Source of the DNA: Pseudomonadota bacterium
GTDB taxonomy: Bacteria > Pseudomonadota > Alphaproteobacteria > Rhodobacterales > Rhodobacteraceae
Assembly (NCBI GenBank): GCA_022573605.1
Contig: JACZTQ010000226.1
Span: forward strand, 1-5,426
DNA length: 5,426 nt
Direction: 5' to 3'
The notes beneath the pieces are model-generated. The model was not told the DNA's origin and ran no database searches. It saw only the letters and a list, made by a program, of their open reading frames with translations. Shown one piece after another: positions 1 to 4,817 of the stretch. The stretch's first letter is position 1, and every line of letters begins with the position of its first letter. The translations under genes were made by a program, and so were the position numbers.

Positions 1-35
1 GACAGCGCGGATGCGCGCCGGCCTTGGCAACCGGC

Positions 36-869
36 TCACACCCGCCTGAGCCAGAGCGAGGTCTCGAACGCGCCCTCGGGCAGCGCCAATCCGGCAATCC
101 CCGGCCGCTTGGCCGCGGCCATCCGGGTCAGGGCGTAGTGGCTCGAGAACACCGCCTCGCAGCCGCCGCCCAGGATCCACCCGGCGAGCCCGTTCTGCTC
201 GGTATAGCCGCGCCATTCCCATTCCGGGGGATAGGGGTCGGGCAGCAGGATATCGTGGATATGGACCAGCACCCCGGGCGCCAGCAGCGGCAGGATGCGG
301 TTCAGCATCATATCGACATCGGTGCCGGGCCAGAGGATGTGCGAGGAGTCGAAAAACGCCATGTCGCCGGGCTCCAGCGCCTCGAACAACGCCAGGTCGG
401 CCACGCCCAGCACCCGCTCGCGCCAGGCGATCTCCAGCCCCCGCAGCGCCGCGCGCGGCGCCGGGTCGATGCAGGTGATCCGGGTGCCCGCACCCGCATC
501 GGCGGCCGCCCGGACCAGCATCCGGGTCGAATGCCCCGAGCCGACCTCGACGATCCGCCCCGGCGCGTGGCGCCGCACCAGCGCATAGGCCGCGGCCCCG
601 TCGAGGCGGGGAAACCAGCTCTGGCCCCAGCGCGGCTCCGGCGGCGGGCCGTCAAAGCCCGCCAGCCGCTCGCCATGGGCGTCGATCTCGTCGAGCACTC
701 CGGCAAAGGACGGCTCCGCCGCCCGGAACGCCGCCTCGATGGCCGGGTAGGGGCCGGGCCGCTGCACCGCGCCGGCATAGCGATAGGGCGTGAAGAACCC
801 CCTTGGCCGGCCCAGCAATGTGGCCAGCCCCATCCGCAACCGTCTTGCCCCGACCCGCCAACCGCTCAT
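36..869 (-). CDS. Class I SAM-dependent methyltransferase (Methyltransf_24-like), 277 aa
   Basis: Probably transfers a methyl group from S-adenosylmethionine to an unidentified substrate in the cytoplasm. The Rossmann-type core is readable. Motif I is IVEVGSGHST (residues 106-115). The acidic residue after strand 2 is D135 in ITCIDPAPR. FFDSSHIL (172-179) supplies the motif-III-like aspartate D174, and VHIHDI (202-207) follows strand 5. The first ~100 residues (GFFTPYRYAG, then an acidic helical stretch) look like the N-terminal cap seen in family members that act on sugars or secondary metabolites, but this does not fix the substrate. There is no signal peptide or membrane segment. The ATG at 869 is preceded by a weak AGGT (877-880) with 7-nt spacing; M13 is a less likely alternative start. 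The gene is divergent from icd and has no visible operon partner, although the window ends just past its stop. Fold class is confident; exact family and substrate are not. Confidence 0.85.
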   Translation of the reverse strand: MSGWRVGARRLRMGLATLLGRPRGFFTPYRYAGAVQRPGPYPAIEAAFRAAEPSFAGVLDEIDAHGERLAGFDGPPPEPRWGQSWFPRLDGAAAYALVRRHAPGRIVEVGSGHSTRMLVRAAADAGAGTRITCIDPAPRAALRGLEIAWRERVLGVADLALFEALEPGDMAFFDSSHILWPGTDVDMMLNRILPLLAPGVLVHIHDILLPDPYPPEWEWRGYTEQNGLAGWILGGGCEAVFSSHYALTRMAAAKRPGIAGLALPEGAFETSLWLRRV

Positions 870-891
870 GCGTCATACCTGATGTGGTTGA

Positions 892-921
892 TCCATAGTC
901 CGTTACATCAATCCAATCCAA
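892..921 (-). promoter_or_regulatory. Possible sigma70-type promoter of the methyltransferase gene
   Basis: Read on the minus strand, TTGGAT (916-921) and TATGGA (892-897) are separated by 18 nt. This would start transcription near 885, about 15 nt before the ATG at 869. The -35 lies inside a short tandem AATCC repeat (911-923). The match to consensus is partial and the start site is inferred only from spacing. Confidence 0.3.
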
Positions 922-1036
922 TCGGGCAAGCCCGCCCCTCATCTGCCGGGAGCAGGGCCGCGCCCGACCCTGGGTGGGCGCCGCCGCATCGAATTCGCCA
1001 GCGGCGGCGCAACCGAATGGAACCCTGGTTTTTCCT

Positions 1037-1046
1037 GCAACGTTGC
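1037..1046. promoter_or_regulatory. Perfect palindrome GCAACGTTGC upstream of icd, possible operator
   Basis: A perfect 10-bp palindrome with an AACGTT core sits about 170 bp upstream of the icd start, at the edge of a locally T-rich stretch (1027-1034). A CG-centred AACGTT core is typical of operators bound by LacI/GalR-type regulators, but no such regulator lies nearby and 10 bp can occur by chance. It is only a candidate site. Confidence 0.25.
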
Positions 1047-1049
1047 CAA

Positions 1050-1099
1050 GCGCCCTCCCGGGGGGAGGGTCGGGCGCGGCCCGGCGTTGCCGCCGGGCC
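1050..1099 (+). other. Two adjacent GC-rich hairpins in the icd 5' region
   Basis: The first element has arms CCCTCCC (1053-1059) and GGGAGGG (1063-1069) around a 3-nt loop. An alternative outer pairing joins GCGCCC (1050-1055) to GGGCGC (1072-1077). The second is a perfect 9-bp stem, GGCCCGGCG (1078-1086) with CGCCGGGCC (1091-1099), loop TTGC. The next bases are AAAGGGG, not a T-run, so this is not a typical intrinsic terminator. If transcribed, it would be a structured leader ~115 nt ahead of icd; its role is unknown. Confidence 0.45.
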
Positions 1100-1199
1100 A
1101 AAGGGGTTGCGAGCATGTCCACGAACAGAAACATCACCGCCGTTGCTGCACCGCACCGCTCCCGCTATGTTCCGCCCGAATCCCGAACCAGCGCCCAGC

Positions 1200-1206
1200 G
1201 GAGAGA
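1200..1206 (+). promoter_or_regulatory. Ribosome binding site of icd (decides start at 1213)
   Basis: GGAGAGA lies 6 nt before the ATG at 1213. This favours that start over the in-frame upstream ATG at 1087, whose extra 42 residues (MPPGQRGCEHVHEQ...) do not resemble any IDH N-terminus. Confidence 0.8.
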
Positions 1207-1212
1207 CCAGAC

Positions 1213-2427
1213 ATGTCGAAGATCAAGGTGGCCAACGCGATCGTCGAGCTCGACGGCGACGAGATGACCCGCATCATCTGGGCCTTCATCAAGCACAAAC
1301 TGATCCTGCCCTATCTCGACCTCGAGCTGAAATACCACGACCTCGGCATCGAGGAGCGCGACCGCACCGACGACCAGATCACCGTCGATGCCGCCCACGC
1401 CATCAAGCGCCACGGCGTCGGCGTCAAATGCGCCACCATCACCCCGGACGAAGCCCGGGTCGAGGAGTTCGGGCTGAAACGCATGTACCGCTCGCCCAAC
1501 GGCACCATCCGCAACATCCTCGGCGGGGTGATCTTCCGCAAGCCGATCATCTGCCGCAACGTGCCGCGCCTGGTGCCGGGCTGGACCCGGCCGATCGTGA
1601 TCGGCCGTCACGCTTACGGCGACCAGTACCGGGCCACCGATTTCCACTTCCCGGGCCCGGGCAAGCTGACCATCAAGTTCACCGGCGACGACGGCGAGGT
1701 GATCGAGCGCGAGGTCTTCCAGGCCCCGGGCGCGGGGGTCGCGATGGCGATGTACAACCTCGACGACTCGATCCGCGATTTTGCCCGGGCCTCGATGAAC
1801 TACGGGCTCGACGCCGGCTGGCCGGTCTATCTGAGCACCAAGAACACCATCCTCAAGGTCTATGACGGGCGCTTCAAGGACCTCTTCCAGGAGGTCTTCG
1901 AGGCCGAGTTCGCCGACCGTTTCAAGGCCGCCGGCATCACCTACGAACACCGCCTGATCGACGACATGGTGGCCTGCGTGCTGAAGTGGAACGGCGGCTA
2001 TGTCTGGGCCCTGAAGAACTACGACGGCGACGTGCAGTCCGACACCATCGCCCAGGGCTACGGCTCGCTCGGGCTGATGACCTCGGTGCTGATGACCCCG
2101 GACGGGCGCACCGTGGAGGCCGAGGCGGCGCACGGCACGGTGACGCGCCACTACCGCCAGCACCAGGCCGGCCGCGAGACCTCGACCAACTCGATCGCCT
2201 CGATCTACGCCTGGACCGGCGGGCTGAAGCACCGCGCCAAGCTCGACGGCAACGAGGCGCTGGCCAACTTCGCCACCACCCTGGAGCGGGTCGTGGTCGA
2301 GACGGTGGAGGCCGGCGGCATGACCAAGGACCTGGCGCTGCTGGTCGGGCCGGACCAGAAGTGGCTCACCACCATGGGCTTCCTGGAGAAGATCGACGCG
2401 AACCTCGACCAGGCGCTGGGGGGGTAG
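1213..2427 (+). CDS. icd: NADP-dependent isocitrate dehydrogenase, dimeric type, 404 aa
   Basis: Catalyses oxidative decarboxylation of isocitrate to 2-oxoglutarate in the TCA cycle, making NADPH in the cytosol. The protein is colinear with human IDH1 from the N-terminus (VELDGDEMTRIIW, 11-23) almost to the end. Substrate residues are visible: S94 and N96 in YRSPNGTIRN, R100, R109, R132 in GRHAYGDQY (129-139 region) and Y139. The catalytic lysine is K210, and metal ligands are D250 or D251 plus D273 and D277 in NYDGDVQSD. The NADP site is AAHGTVTRH (305-313), with R312 and H313 where human IDH1 has R314/H315, marking NADP rather than NAD specificity. The length is normal for the eukaryotic/alphaproteobacterial subfamily, which differs from E. 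coli Icd. It appears monocistronic, with hairpins on both sides. No frameshift or missing catalytic residue was seen. Confidence 0.97.
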   Translation: MSKIKVANAIVELDGDEMTRIIWAFIKHKLILPYLDLELKYHDLGIEERDRTDDQITVDAAHAIKRHGVGVKCATITPDEARVEEFGLKRMYRSPNGTIRNILGGVIFRKPIICRNVPRLVPGWTRPIVIGRHAYGDQYRATDFHFPGPGKLTIKFTGDDGEVIEREVFQAPGAGVAMAMYNLDDSIRDFARASMNYGLDAGWPVYLSTKNTILKVYDGRFKDLFQEVFEAEFADRFKAAGITYEHRLIDDMVACVLKWNGGYVWALKNYDGDVQSDTIAQGYGSLGLMTSVLMTPDGRTVEAEAAHGTVTRHYRQHQAGRETSTNSIASIYAWTGGLKHRAKLDGNEALANFATTLERVVVETVEAGGMTKDLALLVGPDQKWLTTMGFLEKIDANLDQALGG

Positions 2428-2475
2428 GGCGGCGCGATCGGCGGCGGACAAGCGCGGCGCGCATGTCCGCCCTAC
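2424..2475 (+). repeat. REP-like hairpin at the 3' end of icd, possible 3' stabiliser or terminator
   Basis: A stem pairs GGCGGACA (2443-2450) with TGTCCGCC (2464-2471); the 13-nt loop can fold further through GCGC (2452-2455) and GCGC (2459-2462). A competing stem pairs GTAGGGCGG (2424-2432), which contains the icd stop codon, with CCGCCCTAC (2467-2475). There is no T-run after either, so factor-independent termination is doubtful. The GGCGGACA...TGTCCGCCCTAC form resembles intergenic palindromes repeated in GC-rich alphaproteobacteria, which is recollection rather than a search. Confidence 0.5.
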
Positions 2476-2496
2476 CGGGGCGCCGCGGCGCGACCC

Positions 2497-2655
2497 GATG
2501 TCGCACTGGTGTCCCGGATCGGAAGTTCCCGCCATCACCGGATATCGCGATAACCCACCGCACTTCCCCGGCCCCCCGATCGTGTCGGGGGGCCGGGGAA
2601 GTGCGGGAAATATATGATCCGTGGTATTTCCGATCCGGGACACCAGGATAACATC
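2497..2655. repeat. Nested inverted-repeat element, MITE- or REP-like, non-coding
   Basis: Outer arms are perfect over 19 bp: 2506-2524 (CTGGTGTCCCGGATCGGAA) and 2628-2646. Beyond four mismatches they continue with GATGT (2497-2501) against ACATC (2651-2655), giving 24 of 28 paired. Nested inside is a perfect 22-bp stem, 2558-2579 with 2585-2606, with a 5-nt loop TCGTG. Between outer and inner arms lies a perfect 10-bp palindrome, TATCGCGATA (2543-2552), on the left, and a weak AAATA/TATTT pair (2608-2612, 2625-2629) on the right. As RNA or cruciform DNA it would be multi-armed. No transposase, protein-like ORF or clear target-site duplication was found. It lies between icd and the cytochrome operon and could insulate them transcriptionally. 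Confidence 0.7.
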
Positions 2656-2798
2656 CCGCTGCCCGCCTCGCGCGGCGGATCGCCAGCCGACCCACAAAAT
2701 GTTGATCCCGGCACCGCTTGCGCCGCGCGCCCGAAAAGGCGACGTAGCAAGACAAGGTCTGATCGCCGGTCGGGCCAGGCTTCCGCGAGGAAATTCGC
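2656..2798 (+). other. Upstream region of the cytochrome c/NorB-like operon
   Basis: The operon promoter must lie here or in the preceding repeat, but no good -35/-10 pair is visible. A lone TTGAT (2702-2706) has no ATCAA partner at the spacing of an FNR/NnrR/Dnr box. GGCAC...TTGC (2710-2721) has the wrong spacing for sigma54. The ribosome binding site GAGGAA (2787-2792) closes the region. Confidence 0.5.
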
Positions 2799-3230
2799 AT
2801 GCCGTCCAGAGACGCCGCCCATGACCACGCCGCGACCCCGAGCGCCTGGCGCATCGTGGTGTGGCTGGGCTGCGGTTACGTCGCCATGACCCTGCTGGTG
2901 GCGCTGCTGCCCAGCCGAAGCACCGGGATCGGCCCCGCCAGCCCCGCCGTCGCGGCCGGGGCCAAGGTCTGGCGCTCGGAGAACTGCCTCGCCTGCCACG
3001 CCATCTACGGCCTCGGCGGGCATCTCGGCCCGGACCTCACCAATACGGTCTCGCGCCTCGGCGCGGACGGCGTGGCCGCGAAGGTCGCCGCCGGCGGCGC
3101 CAGAATGCCGCCCTTCGCGCTCGGCCAAGAGGCAGCCGCAAACCTGGTCGCCTGGCTTGCTTATATCGACGCGACCGGGGTCTACCCGCTGCCCCGGCAT
3201 TTCTCTCCGGGCTACGGAGACACCAGATGA
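2799..3230 (+). CDS. NorC-like membrane-anchored c-type cytochrome, 143 aa
   Basis: Predicted electron-donating subunit for the NorB-like protein that follows. Residues 17-37 form one uncleaved transmembrane anchor (WRIVVWLGCGYVAMTLLVAL) that places the heme domain in the periplasm. The heme c site is CLACH (C63, C66, H67), followed by GLGGHLGPDLTN (71-82), the G-rich G/A-P-D/E-L signature of NorC and related cytochromes. The probable axial methionine is M103 in RMPPF. The C-terminal WLAYIDATGVYPLP resembles the NorC end (FLxWTxxINTxxWPP). Compared with a typical NorC of about 150 residues, the loop before the axial Met is shorter. The start is supported by GAGGAA 6 nt upstream. The stop overlaps the next ATG (ATGA, 3227-3230), indicating translational coupling. 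The NorC relationship is by motif and context; other single-heme cytochromes c are possible. Confidence 0.85.
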   Translation: MPSRDAAHDHAATPSAWRIVVWLGCGYVAMTLLVALLPSRSTGIGPASPAVAAGAKVWRSENCLACHAIYGLGGHLGPDLTNTVSRLGADGVAAKVAAGGARMPPFALGQEAAANLVAWLAYIDATGVYPLPRHFSPGYGDTR

Positions 3231-4471
3231 ACCGGCTGTTTCCCGTGGCCGTGGGTTGCCTGGCGGCGACCATGCTGATCGGGCTGATCACGGCGCTGGC
3301 GACGGTGCTGGAGGCGCCGCCCGTCGATTTTCGCATCCTCAACTCGTCGCACACCCTGTTGGCGCTCGGCTTCGTCATCGCCGGCGCGCTGGGGGCGGCC
3401 CAGGTCGCCGTCGGCCGCCCGCCGCCGCGGCTCCAGGTGGTGCTGTTCCTGATCGGCATCGCCGCGCCCCTGCTGGCGACCGCGGCGGGCGGGTTCAGCG
3501 GCCGCGAATACCTGAGCTGGCCGCCGCTCGTCTCAGCTCCGCTGTTCGCCGCGATCGCCTGGGCCTCGGTCAACGTTCTGATCGGGCTGGCCCGGCTCGG
3601 CCGCGCCCACCCCGAATCGGCCTGGGTGGTCGGCATCGGCGCGGTCGTCCTGCCGCTCGGATTCGCCGAGGCGCATCTCTATCTGGTGCCCGCCATCGGG
3701 CTCGACATCGGCAAGGACATGGCGGTGCAGTGGCAGGGCATCGACACCATGATCGGCGGCTGGAACGCCATGCTCTACGGCGTCGCGGCGATGCTGATCG
3801 CCCCCGCCGGGAAGCTGTCGCGGGCCTTTCGCAACCTGTTGTTCCTGGTCGCGGCGACGGGCCTGCTGCTGACCTTCAGCCATCACCACTACCCCTCGCC
3901 GCAGGCGACCTGGCTGAAGCACGTCGCCTTCCTGACCAGCCTGCTGGCGGCGGTCGCCTTCCTGCATCATTTCCGAGCCTGGCGCCGGGCGGCGCCCGCG
4001 GACACCAGATTGACGGTCCTGCTCGGCATCGCCGAGCGCTGGACCATCTTCGCCGTCGGGACCGGATTCCTGATGGCGCTGCCGCCGCTCAACGTGCTGG
4101 TGCACGGAACCTATGCCGTCGTCGGGCACGCCATGGGGTCGATGATCGGGGTCAACGCGATCCTGATCTTCGCCATCGCGCGGGGCCAGGGCGACGCTCC
4201 CGAGGCCGCCGCCGATGCCGCCTTCCGGCGCTGGAGCCGGCTGTTCGACTGGTCGCTGGCCGGCTTCGTCGCGGTTCTCGTCGCCGCCGGGCTGGTCGAG
4301 GGCGTGCTGCGCACCGATGGCGGCTACTGGGCCTATATCGGCGCGGTCAGATCGGTGATGTCGCTGTTGCCGGTGTTCGGGCTGGCGCTGGCCGGCCTGG
4401 TGGGCTGGATCGCCATCGACTGCCTGCGTCCGGGCAGCGGCGCGCGGGCGGCCGGGCCGGCGCGGCCCTGA
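3227..4471 (+). CDS. NorB-like heme-copper oxidase superfamily subunit with altered metal ligands, 414 aa
   Basis: Integral membrane subunit, apparently 12 helices, likely binding a low-spin heme b and a high-spin heme plus non-heme metal. Family signatures are SSHTLLALGF (40-49; H42 = low-spin heme ligand), HHHY (219-222; H220/H221 = paired metal ligands) and HGTYAVVGHAMG (293-304; H301 = high-spin heme proximal ligand), plus the NorB-like C-terminal helix AVRSVMSLLPVFGLALAGL. The helix VI segment VQWQGIDTMIGGW (167-179) aligns with VQWWYGHNAVGFF of cbb3 oxidases, putting D173 at the first metal-ligand histidine (H207 of cNOR). The cNOR glutamate E211 becomes G177. M303 replaces the second low-spin heme histidine (H349). 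No histidine occurs between 151 and 218. GGAGA (3216-3220) lies 6 nt before the ATG. At 414 residues it is shorter than cNOR NorB (~450-470). Alternatives are a non-canonical NOR family or a NOR-derived non-catalytic protein. Homology is confident; activity is not. Confidence 0.82.
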   Translation: MNRLFPVAVGCLAATMLIGLITALATVLEAPPVDFRILNSSHTLLALGFVIAGALGAAQVAVGRPPPRLQVVLFLIGIAAPLLATAAGGFSGREYLSWPPLVSAPLFAAIAWASVNVLIGLARLGRAHPESAWVVGIGAVVLPLGFAEAHLYLVPAIGLDIGKDMAVQWQGIDTMIGGWNAMLYGVAAMLIAPAGKLSRAFRNLLFLVAATGLLLTFSHHHYPSPQATWLKHVAFLTSLLAAVAFLHHFRAWRRAAPADTRLTVLLGIAERWTIFAVGTGFLMALPPLNVLVHGTYAVVGHAMGSMIGVNAILIFAIARGQGDAPEAAADAAFRRWSRLFDWSLAGFVAVLVAAGLVEGVLRTDGGYWAYIGAVRSVMSLLPVFGLALAGLVGWIAIDCLRPGSGARAAGPARP

Positions 4472-4473
4472 CC

Positions 4474-4491
4474 GGCGCTCGCGTCAGCGCC
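4474..4491. terminator. Short hairpin in the convergent gene gap, weak bidirectional terminator candidate
   Basis: GGCGCT (4474-4479) pairs perfectly with AGCGCC (4486-4491) around a 6-nt loop, between the stop codons of two convergent genes only 12 nt apart; the stem overlaps the stop of the minus-strand gene. There is no T-run on either strand, so any termination would be weak or Rho-assisted. Confidence 0.3.
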
Positions 4492-4699
4492 CCCGGTTCC
4501 TGGTCATCGCATACATCTCGGCGATCATCCGGCTGGCGGTCTTCTCGAACAGGAACGGCAGGAAGGCATGCACCAGCGCCGCACCGGCGGCCAGCAACAG
4601 CGTCGCCGAAAACCGCCCGGCAAACGCCATGTGCTCGAGGTAGCTCTCGTCGACCGAGCGCGGGTGGGTCAGGAACAGGGATTTCATCGCCGCGACCAT
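4484..4699 (-). CDS. Small DUF6356-like membrane protein, 71 aa
   Basis: Function unknown. The sequence FLTHPRSVDESYLEHMAFAGRFSA followed by a hydrophobic segment LLLAAGAALVHAFLPFLF (about 34-51) matches my memory of the DUF6356 family: a short soluble head with HP.SV.ESY.EHM, then one membrane helix ending in HA.LPFLF. A charged C-terminal tail follows (EKTASRMIAEMYAMTRNRGR). The start at 4699 is chosen because GGAGG (4705-4709 on this strand) is 5 nt upstream and family members start shortly before the FL.HP motif. M5 (MKSLFLTHP) is the alternative start. An in-frame ATG at 4807 would add 36 residues read through the A/T-rich promoter region and is unlikely. The gene converges on the NorB-like gene and diverges from the Lrp/AsnC gene. 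The family assignment is from recollection, not a search. Confidence 0.75.
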   Translation of the reverse strand: MVAAMKSLFLTHPRSVDESYLEHMAFAGRFSATLLLAAGAALVHAFLPFLFEKTASRMIAEMYAMTRNRGR

Positions 4700-4703
4700 A
4701 GGA

Positions 4704-4709
4704 ACCTCC
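4704..4709 (-). promoter_or_regulatory. Strong Shine-Dalgarno of the DUF6356-like gene
   Basis: The minus strand reads GGAGGT with its GGAGG core 5 nt before the ATG at 4699. It is the strongest ribosome binding site in the window and fixes the short (71-residue) form of the gene. Confidence 0.8.
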
Positions 4710-4773
4710 CGGGAATAATTGCGTTGGATGAGACATGCCACGAATCTCGGAGGAAAAGGTCCCATTCTTTGGC

Positions 4774-4803
4774 TTGTAAGCTTGATTATTGGGATAAAAT
4801 CCC
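4774..4803 (+). promoter_or_regulatory. Candidate promoter and overlapping operator of the Lrp/AsnC-type gene
   Basis: TTGTAA (4774-4779) and TAAAAT (4795-4800) form a -35/-10 pair with a short 15-nt spacer in an A/T-rich patch that stands out from the GC-rich surroundings. A perfect inverted repeat GGGAT-AAA-ATCCC (4791-4803) covers the -10. A protein bound there would block transcription, fitting negative autoregulation, which is common for Lrp/AsnC regulators. An AAGCTT palindrome (4778-4783) lies in the spacer. Transcription would start near 4807, giving a leader of about 11 nt. Confidence 0.4.
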
Positions 4804-4817
4804 TCAAAATTGCCGGA

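Larger units (their letters stand above)
870..1212. other. Gene-free divergent region between methyltransferase and icd
   Basis: No ORF here shows convincing protein-like composition. The stretch holds the candidate methyltransferase promoter (892-921), an imperfect palindrome with arms GCGCCC (960-965) and GGGCGC (976-981), a perfect 10-bp palindrome (1037-1046), two adjacent GC hairpins (1050-1077 and 1078-1099), and the icd ribosome binding site (1200-1206). The icd promoter could not be pinned down. The relatively A/T-rich patch around 1019-1046 is the likeliest area by composition. Confidence 0.6.

Noticed and set aside
24..1865. Long plus-strand open frame (613 codons) across the methyltransferase and the start of icd
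   Set aside because: It is antisense to a clear methyltransferase and then out of frame in icd. Its translation is a low-complexity R/P/G/H-rich sequence typical of shadow frames in GC-rich DNA.
2558..2606. Inner 22-bp hairpin as a classic intrinsic terminator of icd
   Set aside because: The stem is strong but is followed by GAAATATATG rather than a T-run, and it is nested in a larger inverted repeat, which fits a mobile or REP-like element better.
1165..2697. Long minus-strand open frame (510 codons) antisense to icd
   Set aside because: Its V/G/L/D/H-rich composition mirrors icd codons, it runs into the inverted-repeat element, and it has no recognisable domain.
2702..2721. FNR/NnrR box or sigma54 promoter upstream of the cytochrome operon
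   Set aside because: TTGAT (2702-2706) lacks an ATCAA partner 4 nt away. In GGCACCGCTTGC the GG and GC are 8 nt apart instead of the 10 required for sigma54.
2861..3226. Upstream in-frame extension of the NorB-like protein (122 extra residues)
   Set aside because: The extension is the shifted frame of the cytochrome c gene and is R/G/P-rich; a good ribosome binding site and ATG exist at 3216-3229.
3157..4701. Plus-strand frame overlapping the NorB-like gene and running into the DUF6356-like gene
   Set aside because: The translation is R/A/G-rich without hydrophobic segments, while the other frame encodes 12 clean membrane helices with heme-ligand motifs.
4719..4817. N-terminal extension of the Lrp/AsnC regulator (33 residues)
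   Set aside because: It covers the A/T-rich promoter and inverted repeat, and Lrp/AsnC proteins normally begin directly at the M-E-I/L-D-x-I/L-D-R motif.
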